NCBI GenBank assembly: GCA_028702975.1
Contig: JAQVNT010000089.1
Coordinates: forward strand, 1 to 6,441
From: Candidatus Delongbacteria bacterium
GTDB taxonomy: Bacteria > UBA4055
Reading direction: 5' to 3'
DNA length: 6,441 nucleotides
Below the pieces are notes generated by a model that saw only the letters and a list, made by a program, of their open reading frames with translations, made no database searches and was not told the origin of the DNA. Below, piece by piece: positions 1-5,818 of the stretch (position 1 is the stretch's first letter; every line of letters starts with the position of its first letter). The position numbers were made by a program, and so were the translations under genes.

Positions 1-1158
1 GTCATAAGTGTCGCAGTATCCGAAAGCTCTAGTTTTTTCACCCGGCTTGAACATTTCCCCGTTCCTGTAAACATAAACCTCTTCGATCAGATCTTTCAGG
101 ACAAATTTTTCAACCCCGGCCGGAAGCTGATCGAACGAGCTGCTGAGCTTCAGAGCAGGCTTGCAGTCCTTTATTCCCGCCTGTTCCGCCAGAGCAATGA
201 AAAGAGCTGTCATTTCCCTCGTTGAGCCGTATTTGTTCTCAAGTACTTTATCAAGCGGCTCAGGCTTCATATCCATGAGTGAGATGTAACAGTATTTAGA
301 ATCATAATTCTGTGCAAGAAATTTATATATGGCCTGTACCTTCGCGTCATCCGTTTCGATCCCCGCAGTGATCTTTGAAGAGAGATCTTTTACTTTATCT
401 GAAGTTTCATAATTCAGAATATCCAAAAATTCACTTTTCACATACTCATTCCAGTCCTTATAGAATGTGAATATTACGGGAGTTCCCGAATTAAGATAAT
501 CCGGTGAATTGGGTTCGTTCTTTATAAGCGGACTGTCGGCGATGCTCCATTTTAATTCATTCTTTCCTTTTGTAAGTTTAAGATCAGGATGAGCGTGATA
601 TTTTATCTCCATTCCCTTAGGGTATTTTATGACAAGATTTTTCTCCAGATAAGGATTGCTCTCCCTGAAATGCTCAATTCCGCTCAGTGGAAGCTTTCTC
701 GTGTTCGTGACATGATATTCAAGAACGATGAAATATCCCGGGCCGATCTGAGGAAAATTTATCACTTTTTTTCTGTGCTTTATATATTCTGGCGACCAAA
801 GCGATTCATCCGTGTTAAGGTCATAGATCTGATTTTCAGGCACTTCGAGCTTTTCGCCTTTGGGAGTGACGGTCAGAGTTGTCACAAGCTCAACTTTTTC
901 AAATTCAGGATCGTACTCGATCGAAACATCCGAATATCTGGACTGCCCGGAATAATTCAGTATCTTTTTTACATAAAAGACCTTGTGAACGAATGAACCG
1001 TCCCTGTTTATATCGTAAATGACTTCCGTGAAAACATTTATCGCGTTGGCGTCATCGTATGTTTTTTCAGGATCGGCCTTCTTTATCAGTGCGTCAATGT
1101 CATATGCGTAAACGGTCAAAGCAGCCAATAGAGTTACTGCAGTAATGATCTTATTCAT
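1..1158 (-). CDS. Exported DUF3857/transglutaminase-like protein, active-site Cys missing (partial, C-terminus beyond window)
   Basis: The frame is open from an ATG at 1158 to the window edge, giving 386 residues with the C-terminus outside. Residues 1-18 form a signal peptide (MNKIITAVTLLAALTVYA, likely cut before YD) without a lipobox, so the protein should be exported to the periplasm or cell surface. Residues about 40-200 resemble DUF3857 (a beta-rich domain, for example FVHKVFYVKKILNYSG and VTPKGEKLEVPE). Residues about 245-386 follow the transglutaminase-like fold. The stretch ENKYGSTREMTALFIALAEQ (307-326) aligns with FDTRGGVCRDKAALLTAMLR of the upstream neighbour, so Thr313 stands where the nucleophilic Cys belongs. 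The His position also appears lost (KDLIEEVYVY against NHAITVSY). I infer a non-catalytic paralogue. It is preceded by a strong Shine-Dalgarno sequence inside the upstream gene and overlaps it by 8 bp, so the pair is probably translationally coupled. The physiological role is unknown. Confidence 0.85.
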   Translation of the reverse strand, partial: MNKIITAVTLLAALTVYAYDIDALIKKADPEKTYDDANAINVFTEVIYDINRDGSFVHKVFYVKKILNYSGQSRYSDVSIEYDPEFEKVELVTTLTVTPKGEKLEVPENQIYDLNTDESLWSPEYIKHRKKVINFPQIGPGYFIVLEYHVTNTRKLPLSGIEHFRESNPYLEKNLVIKYPKGMEIKYHAHPDLKLTKGKNELKWSIADSPLIKNEPNSPDYLNSGTPVIFTFYKDWNEYVKSEFLDILNYETSDKVKDLSSKITAGIETDDAKVQAIYKFLAQNYDSKYCYISLMDMKPEPLDKVLENKYGSTREMTALFIALAEQAGIKDCKPALKLSSSFDQLPAGVEKFVLKDLIEEVYVYRNGEMFKPGEKTRAFGYCDTYD

Positions 1159-3085
1159 TTTTACCTCCGACGGTTCCGATCATGTAGAGATTGTTAGCGC
1201 TGGAAAGAGCGGAAAGTTTAAGTTTTAGAGGAAGATAGTCTTCCTTTTTAAAATGTATCCTCGAACTTTCGAAATGGTAGGCGACTTCGAGTTTTTTCCC
1301 GTCGTTTTTACTTTCAAGCGCTGTTTTAAAGACCATGAAATCAAGATCTTCTGTCTTAGGGATCGAGACCGATGATATCTCGTTGTCGAACTCCATTATT
1401 ATCTTCGTATCCATGCTGAATGTTCCGCCCATCTGGAAATCGAATTTTCTGTCGTTCAGTCCGAATGTGCTCATTACGCTTCCGTAAAGAAAATGTATGT
1501 TGAGTTTAGGCGCGATGAAAGGTATGAAAACATGACCGTCCGTCCTGGTGATGATCCCCGGTATCTTTACTTTAGCGTTGACTACGATATCGCTGCTGAA
1601 ATCCTTGGGGTCCGTATATGTTATATCTTCAACATCGGCACCGGAATTTATTCCCGATATCATTCTCGTGATAAATGTTTTTGTCTCGTGGTCGGAGTAA
1701 TTCGAGAACATGCTCCTCGCTATCGTATCGGCCAGGCCGTTCACCCTCATCTCTACATTACCTTCGGCATCGTCGCCGCTGACCTTCAGGTAGATCATGA
1801 TCGTGGAATTGTTCTTTTCCGGCGGCGAAACTGGCGTTGTCCTCAAGGTCTCGCCCTTCTCACTCGCGATAAGGTAACTGTTGTCCTCCTCGTACTTGGG
1901 CAAAAAATCCTTCGTAGTCTCGTCGGTAGGGTCAAAGATGAACTCAGGCTCGCCCTTATCGTCATACGATACAGTGATCGCGTGGTTGAACCAGACCATC
2001 GGCGCTTCCGGGTTCAGCCTGCTTCCGGATGAGATTAGTATCACATCCGAGCCTATTCCTGCAAGCCGGAGCATGGCGGTTAAAAGCGCCGCCTTGTCGC
2101 GGCAGACCCCGCCGCGCGTGTCGAAAGTGTACTTCACATCGTGCGGCTCGAATCCGGGGCGGTTCTTCTCCATGTCCACGCCGAGGTATCTGACATTACG
2201 CGCCACCCAGTAGAAAAGCTTTGATGCTTTCTCTTCCCTAGTTTTCGCATCCGCCGTTATCTCCAGCGCCGCCGCTTTCATTTCTTCGCTCGGCTCCATG
2301 TGCGGTTTTACTATATTGTAATACCACCTAGATATTTCCGCCCAGTCTTTTACGGTCGTTATCCTGAGATGATGAGTGATGAAATTCCAGTCCTCAGATC
2401 CGCTTTCCCACATAAGCCTCTGAGAATTTTTCTTGCTCCATGTATAGATGACTCTGCCGTCCGAAACTTTTCTGTCGTGATCGTAAGGAATATCCTTCTT
2501 GTTTAACTCATGAACAAATATCTCGACATCCTCAGGTATGTTAAGCTCATAATGATCACTCGCATAAGACGAATAATCTTCGAAAGAGAAAGTCGAGAAG
2601 AAATTATTTTCCATCGCTACTTTTTTTGTATATGTCGTAGTTTTTTCATAAACAATATCACCGCTTTCAAGTCCGGGCAGTGTTCCCGCATACATCTTCG
2701 ATTCGTTGGAATAAATGTTACTCCATCCCGGCGAGTCCTGTTTTTTCAGGAGTACTTTAGGATCGAGATCTAAAACCTCTCCGCTGACTTTGATTATTTT
2801 GATCGAATTGACATCGAGCGAATCGTAATTTATGTCCTCATAAAAGAAGACGGAATTGTCCCTTTTGCCCTCCTCGTTCAGGACGAGACGGTAGGATTCG
2901 TTCGTAACATACCCAGTGCAGTCCTTATTCAGCATATCAAGTTTATTACTTATATAAACCTCATTGCTGTTTGGAAAATCAGACTGTTTAACGCTCTTCA
3001 GCATCTCTACGGCCTTGTCGTAAGGTATGTATTCTGCGTAGATAATAGCAGCAGACGCCAGAAGAACCGCGATTATTTTTTTCAT
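1151..3085 (-). CDS. Exported DUF3857/transglutaminase-like protein with intact Cys-His-Asp triad
   Basis: This encodes 644 residues from the ATG at 3085. An in-frame GTG at 3091 also exists, but it forms part of the Shine-Dalgarno sequence AAGAGGTG and is rejected as the start. Residues 1-17 (MKKIIAVLLASAAIIYA) are a signal peptide with an AxA-like end (IYA|E), so the protein is exported. Approximate domains are a DUF3857-like beta region at 45-200, a transglutaminase-like core at 265-390, and a DUF3858-like beta-rich C-terminus at 520-640. In the core, GGVCRDKA carries Cys328, NHAITV carries His368 and FIFDPTDE carries Asp385, the order and spacing of a papain-like transglutaminase/peptidase triad. 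The upstream RYLGVDME...GFEPHD stretch is also typical of the family. Such proteins are common in Bacteroidetes and relatives, usually without a known substrate. Cross-linking, amide hydrolysis or a protease-like activity are all possible. It heads a two-gene operon with a degenerate paralogue. Confidence 0.9.
   Translation of the reverse strand: MKKIIAVLLASAAIIYAEYIPYDKAVEMLKSVKQSDFPNSNEVYISNKLDMLNKDCTGYVTNESYRLVLNEEGKRDNSVFFYEDINYDSLDVNSIKIIKVSGEVLDLDPKVLLKKQDSPGWSNIYSNESKMYAGTLPGLESGDIVYEKTTTYTKKVAMENNFFSTFSFEDYSSYASDHYELNIPEDVEIFVHELNKKDIPYDHDRKVSDGRVIYTWSKKNSQRLMWESGSEDWNFITHHLRITTVKDWAEISRWYYNIVKPHMEPSEEMKAAALEITADAKTREEKASKLFYWVARNVRYLGVDMEKNRPGFEPHDVKYTFDTRGGVCRDKAALLTAMLRLAGIGSDVILISSGSRLNPEAPMVWFNHAITVSYDDKGEPEFIFDPTDETTKDFLPKYEEDNSYLIASEKGETLRTTPVSPPEKNNSTIMIYLKVSGDDAEGNVEMRVNGLADTIARSMFSNYSDHETKTFITRMISGINSGADVEDITYTDPKDFSSDIVVNAKVKIPGIITRTDGHVFIPFIAPKLNIHFLYGSVMSTFGLNDRKFDFQMGGTFSMDTKIIMEFDNEISSVSIPKTEDLDFMVFKTALESKNDGKKLEVAYHFESSRIHFKKEDYLPLKLKLSALSSANNLYMIGTVGGKNE
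1163..1168 (-). promoter_or_regulatory. Shine-Dalgarno site of the downstream transglutaminase-like gene, inside the upstream coding region
   Basis: On the minus strand the sequence reads GGAGGT-AAAA-ATG, a full anti-SD match four bases before the ATG at 1158. It lies within the last codons of the upstream gene, whose stop TAA (1153-1151) falls after this ATG. Ribosomes ending on the first gene can restart on the second, which suggests that both proteins are made together. Confidence 0.75.
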
Positions 3086-3088
3086 GAA

Positions 3089-3096
3089 CACCTCTT
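3089..3096 (-). promoter_or_regulatory. Shine-Dalgarno site that fixes the start of the 644-residue protein
   Basis: The minus strand reads AAGAGGTG-TTC-ATG. The purine-rich element serves the ATG at 3085. The GTG at its 3' end (3091-3089) is part of the element and has no ribosome site of its own, so it should not be used as the start. Confidence 0.65.
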
Positions 3097-3179
3097 AATT
3101 ATGATTATTTCAATTAACATTAAGAAATTTTAGCGTCTTTTACAAGTATATAATATTTTTTTCCGCATAATCATTTTAT

Positions 3180-3208
3180 TTGACATTACGCTTGAATTTG
3201 CATATAAT
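3180..3208 (+). promoter_or_regulatory. Consensus sigma-70 type promoter of the GT9-ackA unit
   Basis: TTGACA at 3180-3185 and TATAAT at 3203-3208 are separated by exactly 17 bases, a perfect match to the housekeeping consensus in both boxes. With the usual 6-8 base distance, transcription would start near 3215, while the ATG of the glycosyltransferase is at 3216. The predicted mRNA is therefore leaderless or nearly so. The promoter lies in the 130-bp region between divergent genes. The minus-strand operon must have its own promoter there, but I see only weak candidates, such as a TATACT box (3150-3145) without a good -35. Confidence 0.8.
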
Positions 3209-3215
3209 TTGAAGA

Positions 3216-4274
3216 ATGAAAAAGAAATGTCTGATATTTTTTACCATCGGAATTGGCGACTCGCTGATGGTTACGCCTGTTATTGAAAAGATCAAAGACC
3301 TTGACGGGTATGAGCTCGAAGCACTGACTATCAGTCCTCAGGTAACCGATATTGTGCAGAATTCAGGCTTCTTCAATAAAGTCCATTTTATAAACTTTCT
3401 GAAAGAAGACATGATCTCTTCTTTAAAATCCGTTCTTAAAGTGAGGAAGAACCGTTACGACATTTCTATACTTGTCTTTCCTTCAAATAATTTCAAATAC
3501 CAGATAGTCCATTTTCTGATAGGGGCTGAACAAAGGTTCGGAATAAGATATCTCGAGCGCAATTTTCCCAACCTGAACAGGCTTTCGGGAAAACTTTTAA
3601 AAGAAAACCGTTCCGTCCATGCTATCGAACAGAATTTCAGGCTGTTCGAATTTGCTCTGGGAATAAAGATTGAAAGATCTGTTAAAATGACGGTGAAGCT
3701 GATAAGCAAGGACAGGGAACTGGCTGAAGATTATATAAAGAGCAACTCGTTGTCCGATAAAGTTCTGGTAGGGATCCATGCGGGAAGCGACAAATTCAAG
3801 AACATGGAGAAGAAAAGGTGGGGATCCGGAAAATATATTGAGCTGATCAGAAGTTTCAGTGACCTCAAAAACATCCATTTCATCCTTTTCGGCGGAAAAC
3901 CTGAGAACGGGCTTAACGAAATGATCTGTTCAGAGTCTGGAGAGAACTGTACGGTCTTAAAAAATGTTACCTTTTTCCACTCTGCGGCACTTATATCCAG
4001 ATGTTCCGCCTTCATCTGCGGCGATACGGGACTTATGCATACGGCATCCGCTCTCCAGGTGCCTGTAATAGCGATCTTCGGACCCACGAGCTCCGTCTAT
4101 GCCGCACCTCTCAACGAAGGCAGCGTGGTAGTGAAAAAAGACTATCCCTGCGTCCCCTGTTATGAATACTCAAGAACACCCCTGCTCTGCGATCAGGATA
4201 AAAAATACAAATGCCTTGAAGATATTACTGTAGAAGAGATCGCTAAAATACTTAAGTCCAAATTAAAAGTGTAG
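3216..4274 (+). CDS. Glycosyltransferase family 9 (heptosyltransferase-like) protein
   Basis: The protein has 352 residues, the usual size for ADP-heptose:LPS heptosyltransferase relatives. It has the two-Rossmann GT-B layout. The N-terminal IGIGDSLMVTPVIEKIK (11-27) holds Asp15, at the place of the proposed catalytic base of WaaC. The C-terminal half shows VGIHAGS (185-191), KKRW (199-202), LFGGKPE (224-230), the nucleotide-sugar signature GDTGLMHTASAL (269-280) and FGPTS (288-292). The tail has CVPC (312-315) plus Cys325 and Cys333 before CLEDITVEEI, as in many GT9 members. It should act at the cytoplasmic face of the inner membrane and transfer a heptose or other sugar to a lipid-linked or LPS-core acceptor; donor and acceptor cannot be read from the sequence. 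The start at 3216 is supported by the position of the GxGD motif. No useful Shine-Dalgarno precedes it, consistent with a leaderless message. ackA follows after 9 bp. Confidence 0.92.
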   Translation: MKKKCLIFFTIGIGDSLMVTPVIEKIKDLDGYELEALTISPQVTDIVQNSGFFNKVHFINFLKEDMISSLKSVLKVRKNRYDISILVFPSNNFKYQIVHFLIGAEQRFGIRYLERNFPNLNRLSGKLLKENRSVHAIEQNFRLFEFALGIKIERSVKMTVKLISKDRELAEDYIKSNSLSDKVLVGIHAGSDKFKNMEKKRWGSGKYIELIRSFSDLKNIHFILFGGKPENGLNEMICSESGENCTVLKNVTFFHSAALISRCSAFICGDTGLMHTASALQVPVIAIFGPTSSVYAAPLNEGSVVVKKDYPCVPCYEYSRTPLLCDQDKKYKCLEDITVEEIAKILKSKLKV

Positions 4275-4283
4275 GTAGTTATA

Positions 4284-5486
4284 ATGAAGATCCTTGTACT
4301 CAATTGCGGAAGCTCGTCGATCAAATATCAGCTTTTTGAAATGATAAACAAAAAATGCCTGGCAAAAGGGAATGTCCAGAAGATAGGTCTTATCGGCACA
4401 TATGTGGAACACGAGAACTGTAAGGAAGTGAAGATCCGTATGGACAAGCCGATCCCCGATCATCAGAGAGGGATCGAAGAGATTTTGAAACTGATAATAA
4501 ATCCTGAATTCGGAGCCCTAACGAATTATGATGAGATTAACGCCATAGGGCACAGAGTTGTTCACGGCGGAGAAACTTTCAGCGATCATGTTCTTATTAA
4601 TGATGATGTTATAAAAACTATCGAGACCTTAAGCGACCTTGCCCCGCTTCACAATCCGCAGAACCTCAAGGGAATAATTTCCGCTCAGCAGATCCTTCCG
4701 AATATCCCTCAGGTTGCTGTTTTCGATACGGCATTTCATCAGACAATTCCACCGTATTCATACATGTATCCCCTTCCGTTCTCGGTTTATTTCAAAGATA
4801 AAGTCAGAAGATACGGCTTTCACGGGACAAGCCACTTTTTCGTTTCGGGTAAAGCTTACGAAGATTACGGAATAGACAAAGATAATTCTAAACTGATCAC
4901 CTGCCATCTGGGAAACGGGGCTTCTATAGCTGCAGTACTGAACGGAAATTCTGTTGACACTTCAATGGGTATGACACCCGTCGAAGGACTGATGATGGGT
5001 ACAAGGGTAGGCGACATTGACGCCGGAGCTCTTATTCACATAATGACCACAGAAGAAATGAGTCTTACTGAAATGAATAACCTGATAAATAAACAGAGCG
5101 GGCTTCTGGGAATTTCTGGAATTTCTTCAGATATGCGCGAGATCTTAAGCGCTAAAGCTAAGGGTGGGGACAGGGCTGCTCTGGCTTACGATATGTTCAT
5201 TTACAGGATAAGGAAATATATCGGATCATACGCTGCTGTCATGAACGGGGTTGATGCGCTGATCTTTACCGGCGGTATCGGGGAAAATGCTCCTGATGTG
5301 AGAAGGGATGTCTGTAAAGGATTTGATTACCTCGGTCTGAAATTCGATGAAGAAAAGAATTATGAGCTTAGAGGCAAACAGGAACTTTTGTCGGAAAAGG
5401 ATTCGAAAGTAAAAGTGATAGTTATACCTACGAACGAGGAACTTGTTATCGCCGAAGAAACGTTCAGAATGGTCAAAGAAAGTTAA
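4284..5486 (+). CDS. ackA: Acetate kinase
   Basis: The protein has 400 residues, full length for the family. It catalyses acetyl phosphate + ADP = acetate + ATP (reversible) in the cytoplasm, the ATP-forming step of acetate fermentation. Family landmarks in order are LNCGSSSIKYQLF (6-18, with Asn7), GHRVVHGGE (89-97, Arg91), LAPLHNP (119-125), FDTAFHQT (147-154, Asp148), YGFHGTSH (177-184, His180), CHLGNGAS (207-214), MGTRVGDIDAG (238-248, Arg241), FTGGIGENA (328-336) and PTNEELVIAEET (382-393, Glu385). All match the catalytic and ATP-binding residues of known acetate kinases. The start has a weak ribosome site (GTAGGTAG) that overlaps the stop of the preceding glycosyltransferase, so the two are probably cotranscribed. 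The usual partner pta is not beside it. No terminator separates it from the SRP RNA gene that begins about 40 bp downstream. Confidence 0.97.
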   Translation: MKILVLNCGSSSIKYQLFEMINKKCLAKGNVQKIGLIGTYVEHENCKEVKIRMDKPIPDHQRGIEEILKLIINPEFGALTNYDEINAIGHRVVHGGETFSDHVLINDDVIKTIETLSDLAPLHNPQNLKGIISAQQILPNIPQVAVFDTAFHQTIPPYSYMYPLPFSVYFKDKVRRYGFHGTSHFFVSGKAYEDYGIDKDNSKLITCHLGNGASIAAVLNGNSVDTSMGMTPVEGLMMGTRVGDIDAGALIHIMTTEEMSLTEMNNLINKQSGLLGISGISSDMREILSAKAKGGDRAALAYDMFIYRIRKYIGSYAAVMNGVDALIFTGGIGENAPDVRRDVCKGFDYLGLKFDEEKNYELRGKQELLSEKDSKVKVIVIPTNEELVIAEETFRMVKES

Positions 5487-5491
5487 AACCC

Positions 5492-5520
5492 TTGACTTAC
5501 AGTAATATTTTTGTTATTTT
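5492..5520 (+). promoter_or_regulatory. Promoter of the SRP RNA gene
   Basis: TTGACT at 5492-5497 (5 of 6 consensus) is followed after 17 bases by TATTTT at 5515-5520. The -10 is preceded by TGT, which gives an extended TGnTATnnT-like element. It starts only 5 bases after the ackA stop codon. The expected transcription start near 5527 coincides with the 5' end of the SRP RNA closing helix (5529). Confidence 0.7.
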
Positions 5521-5526
5521 CGCCAC

Positions 5527-5622
5527 TTGCCGGGACCTGTGCAATGGTCGATCCGGGAACGGGTCAGGACCTAACGGTAGCAGCCACACCGGAAATATCA
5601 TGTGTTGCAGTCATCCCGGCTT
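5527..5622 (+). ncRNA. ffs: Small bacterial signal recognition particle RNA (4.5S type)
   Basis: The core GGGTCAGGACC (5561-5571), tetraloop TAAC, then GGTAGCAGCC (5576-5585) matches the conserved SRP helix 8 pattern GGTCAGGnCC-loop-GGnAGCAGCC that binds the M domain of Ffh. The variable pair is A5569-U5578 where E. coli has U-A, a compensatory change. The arms fold back as a long hairpin: GCCGGGA (5529-5535) pairs with TCCCGGC (5614-5620), CTG (5537-5539) with CAG (5608-5610), ATGGT (5544-5548) with ATCAT (5597-5601) and CCGG (5553-5556) with CCGG (5589-5592). The size, about 95 nt without an Alu domain, fits the short 4.5S class. With Ffh and FtsY it directs nascent membrane and secreted proteins to the translocon. 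The tetraloop is UAAC rather than the usual GGAA. It has its own promoter and ends in a T6 run at 5621-5626. Open reading frames across this stretch are spurious. Confidence 0.93.
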
Positions 5623-5630
5623 TTTTATTA

Positions 5631-5665
5631 AAAAAAGAACCGCGCTCAGGCGGTCCTTTTCTTTC
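5631..5665 (+). terminator. Intrinsic terminator, probably bidirectional, after ffs
   Basis: The arm AAAAGAACCGC (5633-5643) pairs with GCGGTCCTTTT (5650-5660) around a six-base loop GCTCAG, with one A-C mismatch. It is followed by CTTTC on the plus strand. Read on the minus strand, the same hairpin is followed by a run of seven T (5636-5630). It would end the ffs transcript and also any ackA read-through, since none of the upstream genes has another clear terminator. Confidence 0.7.
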
Positions 5666-5723
5666 GGTTTCGTTATATTTCTATATTCAAAACCTCCCCA
5701 TTGTACTTAATAATAATGTAAAC

Positions 5724-5736
5724 GCGTTAATAACGC
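5724..5736. promoter_or_regulatory. Short palindrome, possible operator upstream of pdxA
   Basis: GCGTT-AAT-AACGC is an inverted repeat with 5-bp arms and a 3-bp centre, lying 83 bp before the pdxA start in otherwise AT-rich sequence. The size suits a dimeric repressor half-site pair, but no regulator family is recognised and it could be chance. Confidence 0.25.
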
Positions 5737-5740
5737 AGTG

Positions 5741-5802
5741 ACTTATATCATAGATTAAATTTCTTTCGATTTTTATAGAAATTCATTAAATTGGATATAA
5801 GT
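5741..5802 (+). promoter_or_regulatory. Nested inverted repeats in the pdxA leader
   Basis: The outer arms ACTTATATC (5741-5749) and GATATAAGT (5794-5802) are perfectly complementary over 9 bp. Inside them, AATTTCT (5758-5764) pairs with AGAAATT (5777-5783) around a 12-base loop. The element ends four bases before the purine-rich ribosome site AAAGGCGG (5806-5813) of pdxA. If transcribed it would form a long, interrupted, AT-rich hairpin; if not, it could be an operator or simply AT-rich coincidence. I found no convincing -35/-10 pair for pdxA, so it is unclear whether this is in the 5' UTR. Confidence 0.4.
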
Positions 5803-5818
5803 TTTAAAGGCGGAACAG

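Noticed and set aside
589..996. 135-residue plus-strand open frame
   Set aside because: It lies wholly antisense to the partial transglutaminase-like gene, whose frame shows a signal peptide and family motifs. The antisense product has no recognisable domain.
1493..2213. Overlapping plus-strand open frames of 179 and 110 residues
   Set aside because: Both are antisense to the conserved core of the 644-residue protein and occur where the GC content is higher and stops are rarer. Their composition is Arg/Ser-rich and non-protein-like.
2300..2773. Two short plus-strand open frames of 68 and 87 residues
   Set aside because: They are antisense shadows of the same transglutaminase-like gene, with no motif, and lie inside a well-supported coding frame.
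3089..3091. GTG as start of the transglutaminase-like protein (two extra residues)
   Set aside because: The GTG is the end of the AAGAGGTG ribosome site and has no upstream site of its own; the ATG at 3085 is correctly spaced and begins a normal signal peptide.
3455..4463. Minus-strand open frames of 66 to 118 residues across the GT9 and ackA genes
   Set aside because: They are antisense to frames that match GT9 and acetate kinase along their full length.
5492..5741. Two plus-strand open frames of 72 and 76 residues after ackA
   Set aside because: They cross the SRP RNA promoter, the SRP RNA itself and its terminator. The conserved RNA structure explains the sequence and no protein family is recognisable.
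5661..5818. Classical -35/-10 promoter for pdxA
   Set aside because: Candidate boxes such as TTAATA (5727) with TAGATT (5751), or TATAAG (5796), match only partly and their spacing or partners are poor, so none is annotated.
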